A DNA stretch of 64,000 bases. Origin: DRYM01 sp964526225 (GTDB lineage: Archaea > Thermoproteota > Thermoprotei_A > EX4484-217-1). The translations under genes were made by a program, and so were the position numbers. Shown in pieces: positions 51,651-60,264 of the stretch. A model generated the notes under the pieces. The model was not told the DNA's origin. It did no database searches and was given only the letters and a program-made list of their open reading frames with translations. Positions within the stretch are counted from its first letter, which is position 1. Every line of letters begins with the position of its first letter. The DNA lies in contig CAZGLL010000001.1 of NCBI GenBank assembly GCA_964526225.1, positions 1 through 64,000 on the forward strand. The letters run 5' to 3'.

Positions 51651-51902
51651 TTACTCGAGCTTGCCCAACAATTCCTCGAGAACTTTCTGAATTTTTTCTT
51701 CAGCCACTTTCTTTTCAGCCTTCCTTACTTCTTCGAATGTTTTAGGTTTTGTTTCAGGAAACCATACAGGTTTTGAACAATGATTTCGTTCAGAACATAA
51801 GAGACAACATGATGCGCAAATTTGTCTTCCCGGATGAAGCCAACATGTTAATGTTGGAATGTAATTTCCACAAATATGGCAACGTTCCCAATACATTGTC
51901 AC
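51651..51902 (-). CDS. Small cysteine-rich zinc-binding protein
   Basis: An 83-residue protein. CHICGNYIPTLTC, then H-x7-CASCCLLC and NHC give seven or eight Cys/His ligands, a treble-clef or LIM-like pair of zinc sites, followed by a charged helix (about 55-83). A second N-terminal methionine at residue 3 is an alternative start. It is convergent with PCNA, 5 bases apart. Function unknown. Confidence 0.7.
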   Translation of the reverse strand: MTMYWERCHICGNYIPTLTCWLHPGRQICASCCLLCSERNHCSKPVWFPETKPKTFEEVRKAEKKVAEEKIQKVLEELLGKLE

Positions 51903-51919
51903 CGTTTAACATCTCCAAT

Positions 51920-53284
51920 TTAGTGATAACCGAATTTAATCTTAAACTCATCGTATATCTTTTTAAGCTTAAGTTCCCATTTAGCTAAATCCTTAGGATC
52001 TTCGGGATATTCATAGTAATGTTTTTTCACCTTATCCATGAGCGTTGCTAGCGTTTTAAGTTTTAAAAGCAAACTTGGCTTACTTATAAACTTTAACGCG
52101 CTAATAATCTTATTCGCTATACTCATTTTTAAATCTCCGGTTGAGCTTATTTCTAAAAGTTCATCTTCAGAAACCATTTTCCTCTTGATTATTAACGTTA
52201 GTTCTTCCTCACTTAGTCTCTGAAGAACCATTCTAAGTAAATCTAAAGATGCTTGCTTAGCACCATAGCCCATAATATATATTTTATTCGTTTTCCAAAG
52301 AGTCTCTGTCGTAATTATTCCTTCACTTAAGGCATCTATAGAAGCATTAGCCGCAGCCCAAGCAGATATTAGAGAAGATCCTATACCTCCACCATGGACA
52401 GGATTTGCCGTAAAGGCAGCATCACCTATCACTATGAAGTTAGAGTAAACAAGTGTTTTAAGAGGTCTACGAGTAGGTACTATACCTCCACCAGCATGCA
52501 GAAGTTTTGAGTTTTTGAAAACATCTCTTGTAAGAATGTATTTTCTAAATTGTTCAGCGGGATTAGGGTAACCCATCCCCCCTTGAATGCCTAATCCTAC
52601 ATTTACTTTACTCTTGCCTTTAGGGAAAAACCACCAATATCCCCCTGGAGCTATTAGTGGAGACAAATATATCCGTAAATACTCTGGTTCTTCAATCTCG
52701 TTATTCAAAACCCTAATTTCCCTATATGCTATTGAAGTGTCTTTATAGCCTAGTTTTTCCGAAACCCACCAGTTACTAGGTAGCTTATTTCTTAAAGCTC
52801 CCGCAACACCAGAGGCATCTACAACTATTTTTCCCTCTAATACTTTATCTACGCCAGCTCTCCCATCATGTATAAGAACCCCTTTAACTTTACCGCCGCT
52901 AATTATCGGCTTTTTAGCATAAGAACTATCATATAATAGAACACCCCTTGAAAGCGCTTCACGAAGAAGACGTTGGCCGAAAGCCTTTCTGTTCAGTTCA
53001 AAACCTTCACCCTTAACTAATAAACTATGTTTTTCATCAGGCGCAATAACCCTAATTCCTTTAATTACACCTTCAACTTCATCGCCTGAAGGCTCTTTTA
53101 AACCCAGCTTCCTAAAGTACTCTCTATTAATAGCATCACCGCAAACTTTCTCTCCAATTTTCTTTAAAGGCTTCATTTCAACTAAAGCTACAGAAAATCC
53201 CTTCTCAGCAACTAATCGTGAATAAAATAGGCCTGCAACTCCCCCACCAACAACTACAACATCGAATTTTTCTGAAGAAACCAT
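51920..53284 (-). CDS. Geranylgeranyl reductase family flavoprotein, copy 2
   Basis: A 454-residue flavoprotein. The N-terminal VVVVGGGVAGLFYSRLVAEKG FAD motif, GEKVCGDAIN (the CG-x2-I/L GGR mark), and the second FAD motif VIGDAAFTANPVHGGGIGSS are intact, followed by a C-terminal helical domain. GGR reduces the geranylgeranyl chains of archaeal lipids to phytanyl. It is the more canonical of two GGR-type genes (other at 20127). The intergenic region upstream contains the C/D sRNA candidate. Confidence 0.9.
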   Translation of the reverse strand: MVSSEKFDVVVVGGGVAGLFYSRLVAEKGFSVALVEMKPLKKIGEKVCGDAINREYFRKLGLKEPSGDEVEGVIKGIRVIAPDEKHSLLVKGEGFELNRKAFGQRLLREALSRGVLLYDSSYAKKPIISGGKVKGVLIHDGRAGVDKVLEGKIVVDASGVAGALRNKLPSNWWVSEKLGYKDTSIAYREIRVLNNEIEEPEYLRIYLSPLIAPGGYWWFFPKGKSKVNVGLGIQGGMGYPNPAEQFRKYILTRDVFKNSKLLHAGGGIVPTRRPLKTLVYSNFIVIGDAAFTANPVHGGGIGSSLISAWAAANASIDALSEGIITTETLWKTNKIYIMGYGAKQASLDLLRMVLQRLSEEELTLIIKRKMVSEDELLEISSTGDLKMSIANKIISALKFISKPSLLLKLKTLATLMDKVKKHYYEYPEDPKDLAKWELKLKKIYDEFKIKFGYH

Positions 53285-53310
53285 TTATAACACCTTCATA
53301 TAGGTTGTTA

Positions 53311-53363
53311 TCGCGAGCACCAGCTTTCATCATCTCTCAGATGCGGGTTCGACGCTCATCAAG
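53311..53363 (-). ncRNA. Candidate C/D box sRNA with tRNA T-arm-like guide
   Basis: On the minus strand between the glycosyltransferase and GGR genes: box C TGATGA (53356-53361), 15-base guide, box D' CTGA (53337-53340), 4 bases, box C' TGATGA (53327-53332), 12-base guide, then GCGA (53311-53314), a degenerate box D. The first guide is complementary to GCGGGTTCGA, typical of a tRNA T-arm (GGGUUCGA). Three of four boxes are perfect. Ends approximate. Confidence 0.55.
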
Positions 53364-53389
53364 TTATGTAGGTTTCACAATGCTCTTTC

Positions 53390-54814
53390 TTATACTTTTC
53401 CTCTAAACAGCATATTAGCCCAGTAAATAATTGATGCCAATTGAGCTAAATACCATAGTGAAACTGCGGATAACCCATAAACCATAAGCATAAGCAACGT
53501 AATCACAGCGATAATTATCGAAAACACTAGCTCATAAGTGAATTTAAAGCTCCTAACCCTGTAATAGCCTTTAGGAGTAACATGCCATTCGGAGGCTAAG
53601 TTAGCTAAGCCTTTAATCGAGGAAATAGCGAGTGTAGGTGCGAGCATAAAAGTCAAGCCAGCAGTTCTTCCGAGAATTCTTAAAGCCCTAGTAAAACTTA
53701 GTAGTCCTCTCACGTATTTCAAGAATAAAACGGAATAAAGCAGTGAGATAACAATCCAAAACATAAATGAATATATGAAGGACATCGCAACAACGAGTTT
53801 CCCGAATAGAACTGTAAATATAGGAATTAATATGTTAAGTAGTACTATGGACAGGGATGAAAAGTATTGTGAAAGATAAAGTATGTTTTCAATTTTCTTA
53901 ACACTATCAATTTTACTTCTTAGAATTCTTCTCCAATACGTTCTTAACAGTTGAGCTGCTCCATAAGCCCATCTCTCCTGTTGCAATCTATAAGCGTAGT
54001 ATGTTGAAGGAACTTCAAGTAATGTATGGATATCGTTGGCAAAACAAACACGATAGCCTTTACTAAGAAGCCTTAAACCCAATTCGACGTCTTCAAGTAA
54101 GCATTTTTCGTAAAAGCCACCTATTTCGATAAGTATATTCTTAGGTATAACAAAACCTGAACCAGCAATACCACAGTATCCAAGAATCTCATATCTTTTT
54201 CTAAAAAGTGTTTCAACAAGAAACTTCTTAGTATAGCTTAGAGCTTCGCTAAGTAGTGAGCACTCCACGTTTGATGGCTCCCATCTAGTCATTAAGACAT
54301 CGCATTTTCTTTTCAAGATGGTGTTGGCTATGTTTAACAAGTACGTTTCATTTACTCGGGAGTCAGCATCCAAAACGATAATGTAGTCCTTATTAGATAT
54401 TTTAAGTGCAAAATTAAGTGCACCAGCTTTATATCCTCTCCTACTTTCCCTACGTATGATGCGTATGTTTAATTTCGAACCAACAACCGCTAAAACACGA
54501 TCCCTTATGTTTTCGAAAACATCAGGTTCATCGTCACTTACAATTACTATTTCGTAAAGTTTTTTCGGGTACTTCTGTCTTGCAAGATCCTCTACAGCAC
54601 TTAGCAGTGTTTCCATTTTTTCGTTGTATATAGGAATTATTATCGTAAATGATGGCAAATCTTTACCAAAAATAATGGTAGATTTTTCTCCTCTAAATTT
54701 TCCTTTAATCATGTAGTAGGCTATTTGGAGAATTAAAGGTAGCAAAATAAATACCATAGTTATTACAAGAATTAGTGCCAATAACATGTTTAAGGCTTCG
54801 CTTATGTATGGCAT
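53390..54814 (-). CDS. Membrane-anchored family 2 glycosyltransferase
   Basis: A 474-residue GT2 enzyme. It has one N-terminal membrane helix (about 8-30), a GT-A domain with the DADS metal motif (about 149-152), LLEDVELG, and the QQERW motif of processive synthases (about 279-283), and about four to five C-terminal helices. The layout is that of cellulose/hyaluronan synthase-like enzymes. It probably makes a surface or extracellular polysaccharide. The gene overlaps the small membrane protein upstream by 13 bases. Confidence 0.88.
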   Translation of the reverse strand: MPYISEALNMLLALILVITMVFILLPLILQIAYYMIKGKFRGEKSTIIFGKDLPSFTIIIPIYNEKMETLLSAVEDLARQKYPKKLYEIVIVSDDEPDVFENIRDRVLAVVGSKLNIRIIRRESRRGYKAGALNFALKISNKDYIIVLDADSRVNETYLLNIANTILKRKCDVLMTRWEPSNVECSLLSEALSYTKKFLVETLFRKRYEILGYCGIAGSGFVIPKNILIEIGGFYEKCLLEDVELGLRLLSKGYRVCFANDIHTLLEVPSTYYAYRLQQERWAYGAAQLLRTYWRRILRSKIDSVKKIENILYLSQYFSSLSIVLLNILIPIFTVLFGKLVVAMSFIYSFMFWIVISLLYSVLFLKYVRGLLSFTRALRILGRTAGLTFMLAPTLAISSIKGLANLASEWHVTPKGYYRVRSFKFTYELVFSIIIAVITLLMLMVYGLSAVSLWYLAQLASIIYWANMLFRGKV

Positions 54815-55065
54815 TTCAAATTCTTCTCCCTATACTTAGCTATCATTATAAACCATGAAATTAGCCATATCAAGGTTACTAATGAAGAAATAGCTAATTT
54901 GGTAAGACTAAACACGATTTTCTCCATCGGCGTATTTCCAGCTGGGAAAGTAGCTATTATCCCATCCACTACGTAGAGAACACATAGCATACCCAGCCAA
55001 GCAACAATCATTATTAATGCTACAGGTAAGACTGCTCTAATAATTTTTTTAGCATTCATATGCAT
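54802..55065 (-). CDS. Small two-helix membrane protein
   Basis: An 87-residue protein with two hydrophobic helices (about 10-33 and 52-74) and a short basic tail. It overlaps the glycosyltransferase gene by 13 bases and the DUF72 gene by 10 bases, so it is likely made with them. It may be an accessory subunit of the synthase. No family recognised. Confidence 0.6.
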   Translation of the reverse strand: MHMNAKKIIRAVLPVALIMIVAWLGMLCVLYVVDGIIATFPAGNTPMEKIVFSLTKLAISSLVTLIWLISWFIMIAKYREKNLKCHT

Positions 55066-55838
55066 TTTCCCTGAAAAACACTAATACATTTCTTCTTGAA
55101 AGCCAATGAATTATCATACATGTAAACGTTGTTAAACATAACATATATTTCGGAACATCCTTCCCTAAAATACTTCATTATTTTCAACATTAAACTTTCT
55201 AAGTCACTATTACTATATTTGTATCTGTAGTTAGGCCATTTACCGTTTTTACCATGTAATCTCAAATATACTATGTCACTTAAGATAACAGGATCCATGA
55301 TGAAGGGATCAACACAATGAATTATTCCGGTTTCCTCAACAACTTTCCTAATACTTTCAGGATAATTAATCCAATTGCCCCTAGGTTCCCAAGCAATCAC
55401 TATGTTCTCAGAAATGTTTTTGGCTTTCTTAAAGAATTCTATGGCGTTCCTAAGGTTTTCATCGTTCATTTTAAATGATGGAGGCGACTGAACAACTATT
55501 ATTTTGGAGCGAAGGATCTTAGCTATATTAACTATCCTCCTCCAAGCACTAATGTTTTCAGGAGTCGGCTTGAGATTACCGTAGGCTTCAGGTTTTTCAA
55601 GTTTAATTCCAGCTTTTCTCCATGTAGGACTCTTAGGGGAATGTGTAATTACCTGCCATGCTTTAACTGAAAATTCGAAATCTTCAGGTGCTTCGTTTCT
55701 CCATTTCTCAACGGTTCTTTCTAATGGTAATTTGTAGAATGTCTGCTGTACCTCGACAACTCTATGTGTTTTAAAGTATTTCTTCTTTGAAACCGGGAAT
55801 CCGCAACATCCGATTTTAATAACGTGTTTAGTTATCAT
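55056..55838 (-). CDS. DUF72 family protein
   Basis: A 260-residue DUF72 protein, a TIM-barrel-like fold. IGCCGFPVSKKKYF at the start, EVQQTFYKLP, FSVKAWQVITH, VVQSPPSF and a C-terminal MFNNVYMYDN are family marks. The biochemical activity is unknown. First gene of the run with the small membrane protein and glycosyltransferase. Confidence 0.88.
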   Translation of the reverse strand: MITKHVIKIGCCGFPVSKKKYFKTHRVVEVQQTFYKLPLERTVEKWRNEAPEDFEFSVKAWQVITHSPKSPTWRKAGIKLEKPEAYGNLKPTPENISAWRRIVNIAKILRSKIIVVQSPPSFKMNDENLRNAIEFFKKAKNISENIVIAWEPRGNWINYPESIRKVVEETGIIHCVDPFIMDPVILSDIVYLRLHGKNGKWPNYRYKYSNSDLESLMLKIMKYFREGCSEIYVMFNNVYMYDNSLAFKKKCISVFQGKCI

Positions 55839-55889
55839 TGCCTAAGCCTTAGCCTAAATTTGATTGCTTCCCATTATTTTTGAATGTTT

Positions 55890-56046
55890 CTAATCACTTT
55901 CTCGGATTAGTATTATTTTTACTTTTTCTCCATGTAGTTTCCTGATTTTCTCTTGGTACCCTTTCGGAGGGTATATCAAGTATTTCTCACCTGTCTTGAC
56001 TACCTTCGCCTCAAAGACGTATATCGAGACCGCTTGGCACCACCAT
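55890..56046 (-). pseudogene. Small broken ORF beside tnpB, possible transposon-associated gene
   Basis: On the minus strand, an ORF ending at TAG 55890-55892 encodes VFEAKVVKTGEKYLIYPPKG and a further 22 residues. It has no start codon in its frame, but an ATG at 56046 opens a frame (MVVPSGLDIRL) that shifts by one base before VFEAK. The protein looks like a small AbrB-like or transposon-linked peptide. It lies directly left of the TnpB element and may be a decayed partner. Identity uncertain. Confidence 0.35.
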
Positions 56047-56059
56047 ATTTAATTTGGGT

Positions 56060-57365
56060 ACTAAAGCTTATAAATCTGTACACTAACAATATTTATCAGT
56101 GTGTACCCGATGGAGGCGTCTATCACCCGCTTAGCTCGGGGGATGCCTGAGGGGACGTACTATAAGGCTTTGAAGACTAGGGCAGAGATTATTAAAGGAG
56201 ACATCAACGACTTACTATGGGATTTAGCGGTATACAGGTACACTCTACAGAAAGCTGTTGATGCACTATGGGAGCTGGATAGGATTCCTAAAAAGAGTCA
56301 GGTTCATCAACTACCCTATCTGATGCTGAGAAACTACGGTTTTAGAGCACACGTAGCTAAAAACATCTACAAAACAGCTCTAGCATTAGTGAAGTCAGCT
56401 AAAGAAAAAACAACTGTTCAAAGCCAACTATAAGGAGAATGACGGCTAGGTTCGACTATCAAGATGCTAGAGTTGATATAGATAGTCATATTGTAAAGAT
56501 AGTTCTTAGAGATAAATGGTACACCTTAAAGCTTATGCGTAGGAAAGAGTATATCGAGAGGTTTAAAGGTTTAAAATGGAAAGAAGTTCATTTAAAGTAC
56601 TATAATGGAGTATTGTACGTTAGCATAGTATTTGAGACGAGGTACATACCTTATATTCCTAAGGGTGCTCAAGCACTAGACGTAAACCTAAGGCATGTTG
56701 TAGTCTACGATGGCTCTAGTGTTAGAAGGTATAGAACGAGGTTTACTGATGCATTAGGCAGGAAGGCTAGAGCTGAAGAGCTTCAGAAGGAGTACTCTAA
56801 GAGGTGGAGGTACAATAAGAGGATACTGAATAAAATAAGGTCTCTACATAGAAAAGCGAGGAATATTACAATTGACTGGTGCAGAAAGTTTGCAAAAGAA
56901 GTTGTCTTGAAAGCGAAAAGGCATAGCCATGCTGTTATTTTGGAGAACTTGAGATATCTACATGTAAAAGCTGTTAAGAATGGGAGTAATATTGCTTGGA
57001 AGCTATCCTTGTTTGCATATAGAAAACTTCAGGAATCAGTAGTAGCTAAGGCGATAGAGTACAACGTGCCAATACTATTTGTAGACCCGAAAGACACATC
57101 ATCAACATGTCCAAGGTGTGGAGCAAAGCTTTCCTACACCCATAGGCTAGCGGTGTGTAGGATATGTAGGTTCATAGCAGATAGAGACAGAGTTGGAGCA
57201 ATGAACATCTGGCTTAGAGCTCTACACGCGTATACGGGGGAGCCTGGGTCTCCCCAAAGCACCCCCGCTATGAACAATGAAGCCCGAGGGAGCAGGGGAA
57301 CAAGGAATGAGGGGATGAAGAAGGTAATTAGAAGTATTCAAAAGTGATTAGAAGTATCGTTCAGA
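56060..57365 (+). mobile_element. IS200/IS605-type element carrying only tnpB, boundaries approximate
   Basis: A solitary tnpB (56110-57347) with no Y1 transposase gene nearby. A promoter TATA-like CTTATAAAT lies at 56068-56076. The 3' end of the coding region carries GC-rich hairpins, e.g. GGGGAG (57237-57242) with CTCCCC (57250-57255), and CGGGGG (57235-57240) with CCCCCG (57262-57267), of the kind that form the element end and guide RNA. Exact ends and target site are not clear by eye. Confidence 0.6.
56110..57347 (+). pseudogene. tnpB: TnpB RNA-guided nuclease, split by a frameshift
   Basis: Two overlapping frames make one TnpB of about 410 residues. The first (56110-56433, N-terminal helical domain) ends shortly after an A6 run at 56405-56410. 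The second frame, open upstream of its ATG 56439, gives NNCSKP before TARFDYQDARVD, as in full-length relatives. RuvC residues are intact in the second half (numbering from 56439): D81, E169, D248/D250, with zinc ligands C224, C227, C240, C243. A minus-one shift at the A run would restore the protein, so this is either a young pseudogene or a programmed frameshift. Confidence 0.85.
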
Positions 57366-57510
57366 CCCGAACCCTAAAAGATAATGTTACATTAAATTTA
57401 TTAAGCATTTACTTATATGAAAGCTACTTAGTTTACAGCCACATTTACTCATAGGAAAAGCTGGAAGGTGTCTTGAAATAGTAGAACCTCCGAGAAAATT
57501 TACATGTCTT

Positions 57511-58116
57511 ATGTGCGGAGATTGCTGCAGAGCAAGCCCTATTTCACTCTTACCACATGAGCAACTAATAATAATTAGATTAGCTAAAAAATTCAACATT
57601 AAAGTAGACTTCACAAGAGGATATACAGTATACGATAGACTAAATAACGTAAACATAGTTCTTACCTATCACATGCAACTTACAGAGAAAGGTGAATGCC
57701 CTTTTCTAAGAGATGATAAAAAATGTAGGATTCATAGACTATATAAGCCACTAATATGTAGAAGCTTCCCGTACACAATAAAAAATGTAAGTTACTTTTT
57801 CGATCCAATAACTAGGACCGCCTTTCATAGAAGCGAATATACTATTTCGGGGGCATGTAAGTTCATAAAAGAGTATACAGGAAGACTAGAGTTTTACTTA
57901 GGCAATGAGGCTTTTGTGAAAGAGTTTTTTGAAGACGAAGTGAGAGCCAGTTATCTTATGGAAAAATACAGAAGCATGTACATGGCAGCACTAACGTTCC
58001 TTTGGAAAATGAACTACATAGACTTAGTATCGAAGGAACATAAAGGTGTGGTTTTTGTAAACGCCTATACGTTTATCAGGAGGTTTATACCGTATTTTGT
58101 GATAACACCTAACTAG
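57511..58116 (+). CDS. YkgJ-type cysteine-cluster (zinc/iron chelate-binding) protein
   Basis: A 201-residue protein from ATG 57511. The family motif C-x2-CGDCC is incomplete from this start: the first cysteine (TGT two codons upstream) lies outside it. The frame upstream is open back to a TGA near 57419 but has no ATG, GTG or TTG. Later GECPFLRDDKKCRIH and RPLICRSFP-like KPLICRSFP complete the cluster. The 5' end may have been lost or altered near the TnpB insertion, or an unusual start is used. Convergent with the MBL gene (8-base overlap). Confidence 0.75.
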   Translation: MCGDCCRASPISLLPHEQLIIIRLAKKFNIKVDFTRGYTVYDRLNNVNIVLTYHMQLTEKGECPFLRDDKKCRIHRLYKPLICRSFPYTIKNVSYFFDPITRTAFHRSEYTISGACKFIKEYTGRLEFYLGNEAFVKEFFEDEVRASYLMEKYRSMYMAALTFLWKMNYIDLVSKEHKGVVFVNAYTFIRRFIPYFVITPN

Positions 58117-58801
58117 ATTGGAGCTCATCAAGCTTAGCTAAAAATTCTTCAACAAAAGCTTTACCGTTTTTGGAAATATAATTATGACCTCCTAGTATAA
58201 TATCGAAGTCTAATTTGAGAATTTTTGAAAGACTTTCCTTCAGAATATGAGTATCTTTGGTGTACAGATTCTCTTCGAAAAACATAGTATCACCTAAAGC
58301 TAGGACTTTATTACCATATATTTCGAAGTATATAGATATATGGCCTAGAGTGTGACCTGGAGTATGTATTATTTCGAGATCAAGCTCATCCAAACTTAAA
58401 GTTTCATGTTCTTTCCTTAAATTTACAGTTATAGGTGAAGGTTTAAACTCTAGACCAAAAATCTTCGCTAATGTTTCATCCATATTTCCCTCGCGTATGA
58501 ATAGTGAATCAGGTTCATGAGCAACTGTTTTTACTCCCAAATTATAGTAGAGGATACTTGCTCCACCTGCATGATCGATATGGCAGTGAGTGATTATTAG
58601 GTACTCTAAGTCTCGAAAGGGATTTACTCCTAACTCTAAAATGTTTCTCAATAGGTTCTCAAAGCCTAAGCCCGTTCCGGAATCAATAACTACTCCTTTA
58701 CCCCTTCTAGTGAGTATGAGATAAATGTTTGCATCTAATGGGTAAGTCAGCATAGGTCCTCCGACTAAATAAATACCCCTAGCTATCCCGATTAGGGGCA
58801 T
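58109..58801 (-). CDS. Metallo-beta-lactamase fold hydrolase
   Basis: A 230-residue MBL-fold hydrolase. THCHIDHAGG (about 71-80) holds the first metal ligands, with HTPGHTLGHISIYF (about 144-157), the LALGDTMFF strand and GGHNYIS (about 205-211) completing the site. Homologues include glyoxalase II and thioesterases; the substrate is open. Full length with a normal start at ATG 58801. Confidence 0.88.
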   Translation of the reverse strand: MPLIGIARGIYLVGGPMLTYPLDANIYLILTRRGKGVVIDSGTGLGFENLLRNILELGVNPFRDLEYLIITHCHIDHAGGASILYYNLGVKTVAHEPDSLFIREGNMDETLAKIFGLEFKPSPITVNLRKEHETLSLDELDLEIIHTPGHTLGHISIYFEIYGNKVLALGDTMFFEENLYTKDTHILKESLSKILKLDFDIILGGHNYISKNGKAFVEEFLAKLDELQSS

Positions 58802-58832
58802 TTTAAACTACCATTAATTAGCAACTTTATCT

Positions 58833-59252
58833 TCATTTTTTAACAAGTCTTCTTATTTCAACATATTTAACTACTGGTAAGCTATTTAATTCGAGTTTAA
58901 GTTTTTCAATATCATCAATACGGGATCTTGAAATATCAACTATTATTAAGCATTCCGCTGTTTCTCCTCTCTTAACAGCTGCGCATCTATTAGTTACCAT
59001 GTCTATTCCTAAGTCCGCAAATTTAGTAGCTACCTTAGCCAACGCACCAGGTACATCCTTCAATTCTATTTTAAGCTCTAAGAGCTCAGCTGACGGTGGA
59101 AATATTGGTGTAAGAACAATCTCTCCGGACTCTGTGTCAGCTATTAAGAGTACATACATGCCCTCAAATAACCCTAGAGATTCTCTCATTATTAAAGGAA
59201 TAGTTATTCTCCCCTTACTATCTATTTTAGCTACTTCCGAAAGCTTCACCAT
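58833..59252 (-). CDS. AbrB-type DNA-binding and ACT-domain regulator
   Basis: A 139-residue protein. An N-terminal SpoVT/AbrB swapped-hairpin domain (AKIDSKGRITIPLIMRESLGL, about 8-48) is joined to a C-terminal ACT domain (about 58-135; LKIELKDVPGALAKVATKFADLGID). The ACT part would bind an amino acid and control DNA binding. The family is common in crenarchaea. Promoter context only: the gene is monocistronic, with a 93-base gap to the DUF89 gene. Confidence 0.87.
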   Translation of the reverse strand: MVKLSEVAKIDSKGRITIPLIMRESLGLFEGMYVLLIADTESGEIVLTPIFPPSAELLELKIELKDVPGALAKVATKFADLGIDMVTNRCAAVKRGETAECLIIVDISRSRIDDIEKLKLELNSLPVVKYVEIRRLVKK

Positions 59253-59345
59253 AAAACACCTAACTCACTAAGCTTTATACCTTTGATCATAACACAGCCT
59301 TACCATTAACATTTGCTAAATAATTCAGTCTTACACTTCTAATTA

Positions 59346-60245
59346 CTAATTATTAGCAACGAATTTAATAACGTATTCGCCTAAACCCACACCTAACGAC
59401 GACGCAATTACAGAACACTTAGCTTTAAGCATAAAGACTATGTTTTTTCTTAATTTAAAATCCTTTGAGCCTAAATACTCATAATGAGCCATACCCTTAG
59501 CTATAATTAAATCCGATGAAACTAGGATATTTAATAGTTCAGATTTTATTTCATCTAAGAAAATACTAGAAGCGTCAGTTCCCGTTTCAAGCAACATAAC
59601 ATTATCTCCGATATTTAAAAATCCTAATTTTAAGGCTTCATTGAAAGTGATATCGTTTTGAAAAGAACCTGACTTAGCTACAACATAAATCCTCATTTTA
59701 CGGTATTTTTTAGCAATAAATCTTATAAGTTCTCTATCGAAAACAACTTCACCTGCGTTGTCAAGTAAGTAAACTAGTGTTTTCGTTTTATCGAGATATT
59801 TAAGGAGCTTCAATTCATCGTTTATTCTGAAAACGGCTTTCTCAAGTTCTTCTAAAATGTTTTCTGCACTAAATTCGTATCCTAACACACCAAAATCTAT
59901 TGAATTACCTATGGTTGCGAGTTTTAAGAGGAAAGAGAAGTTGTTTAATTTTTCCTTATCTATGTCCCTTAATATTTTCTCAGCAACTTCATTAGCTATT
60001 TTCTTCTCATTAATGTAAGGGTCATTGTCTCCAACATATTCCTTTAATTTTCTAAAGGATCTCGTAGCAATTTCGGCTATGTTCATGTCATTTGAGGCAT
60101 AGTTAGCTATGTCTATAGCCAGTTTGCTTATGAATTTTACTCTATTTCTACGATCGCTGATATATTTTGAAAGCTCCCTTGCCCTAACATGTAAAATACA
60201 TGGAATACATTGAGCATCTATTAATACCATGTTTTTATCTCTCAT
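59346..60245 (-). CDS. DUF89 family metal-dependent phosphatase
   Basis: A 299-residue DUF89 protein. CIPCIL (about 13-18) in the N-terminal helical part, then LVYLLDNAGEVVFDRELI (about 155-172), VAKSGSFQNDITFNEA, and a C-terminal SDLIIAKGMAHYEYL are family marks with the conserved Asp/Asn metal ligands. Members act as damage-control phosphatases on sugar phosphates and related metabolites. The specific substrate here is unknown. Possible co-transcription with the DJ-1 gene 19 bases upstream. Confidence 0.85.
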   Translation of the reverse strand: MRDKNMVLIDAQCIPCILHVRARELSKYISDRRNRVKFISKLAIDIANYASNDMNIAEIATRSFRKLKEYVGDNDPYINEKKIANEVAEKILRDIDKEKLNNFSFLLKLATIGNSIDFGVLGYEFSAENILEELEKAVFRINDELKLLKYLDKTKTLVYLLDNAGEVVFDRELIRFIAKKYRKMRIYVVAKSGSFQNDITFNEALKLGFLNIGDNVMLLETGTDASSIFLDEIKSELLNILVSSDLIIAKGMAHYEYLGSKDFKLRKNIVFMLKAKCSVIASSLGVGLGEYVIKFVANN

Positions 60246-60264
60246 TAACCTAATGCTGTTGATT

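Noticed and set aside
53341..53360. GCGGGTTCGACGC as a tRNA T-arm
   Set aside because: The bases after the loop do not pair with the stem; the match is better explained as the guide of the C/D sRNA on the minus strand.
55951..55980. TACCC-x7-GGGTA hairpin as the left end of the IS element
   Set aside because: The hairpin lies within the minus-strand peptide frame, so it may simply be coding sequence; it is not used to define the element end.
55953..56150. Plus-strand ORF of 65 residues left of tnpB
   Set aside because: Overlaps the tnpB start and the minus-strand peptide, has no recognisable motif, and its composition does not look like protein.
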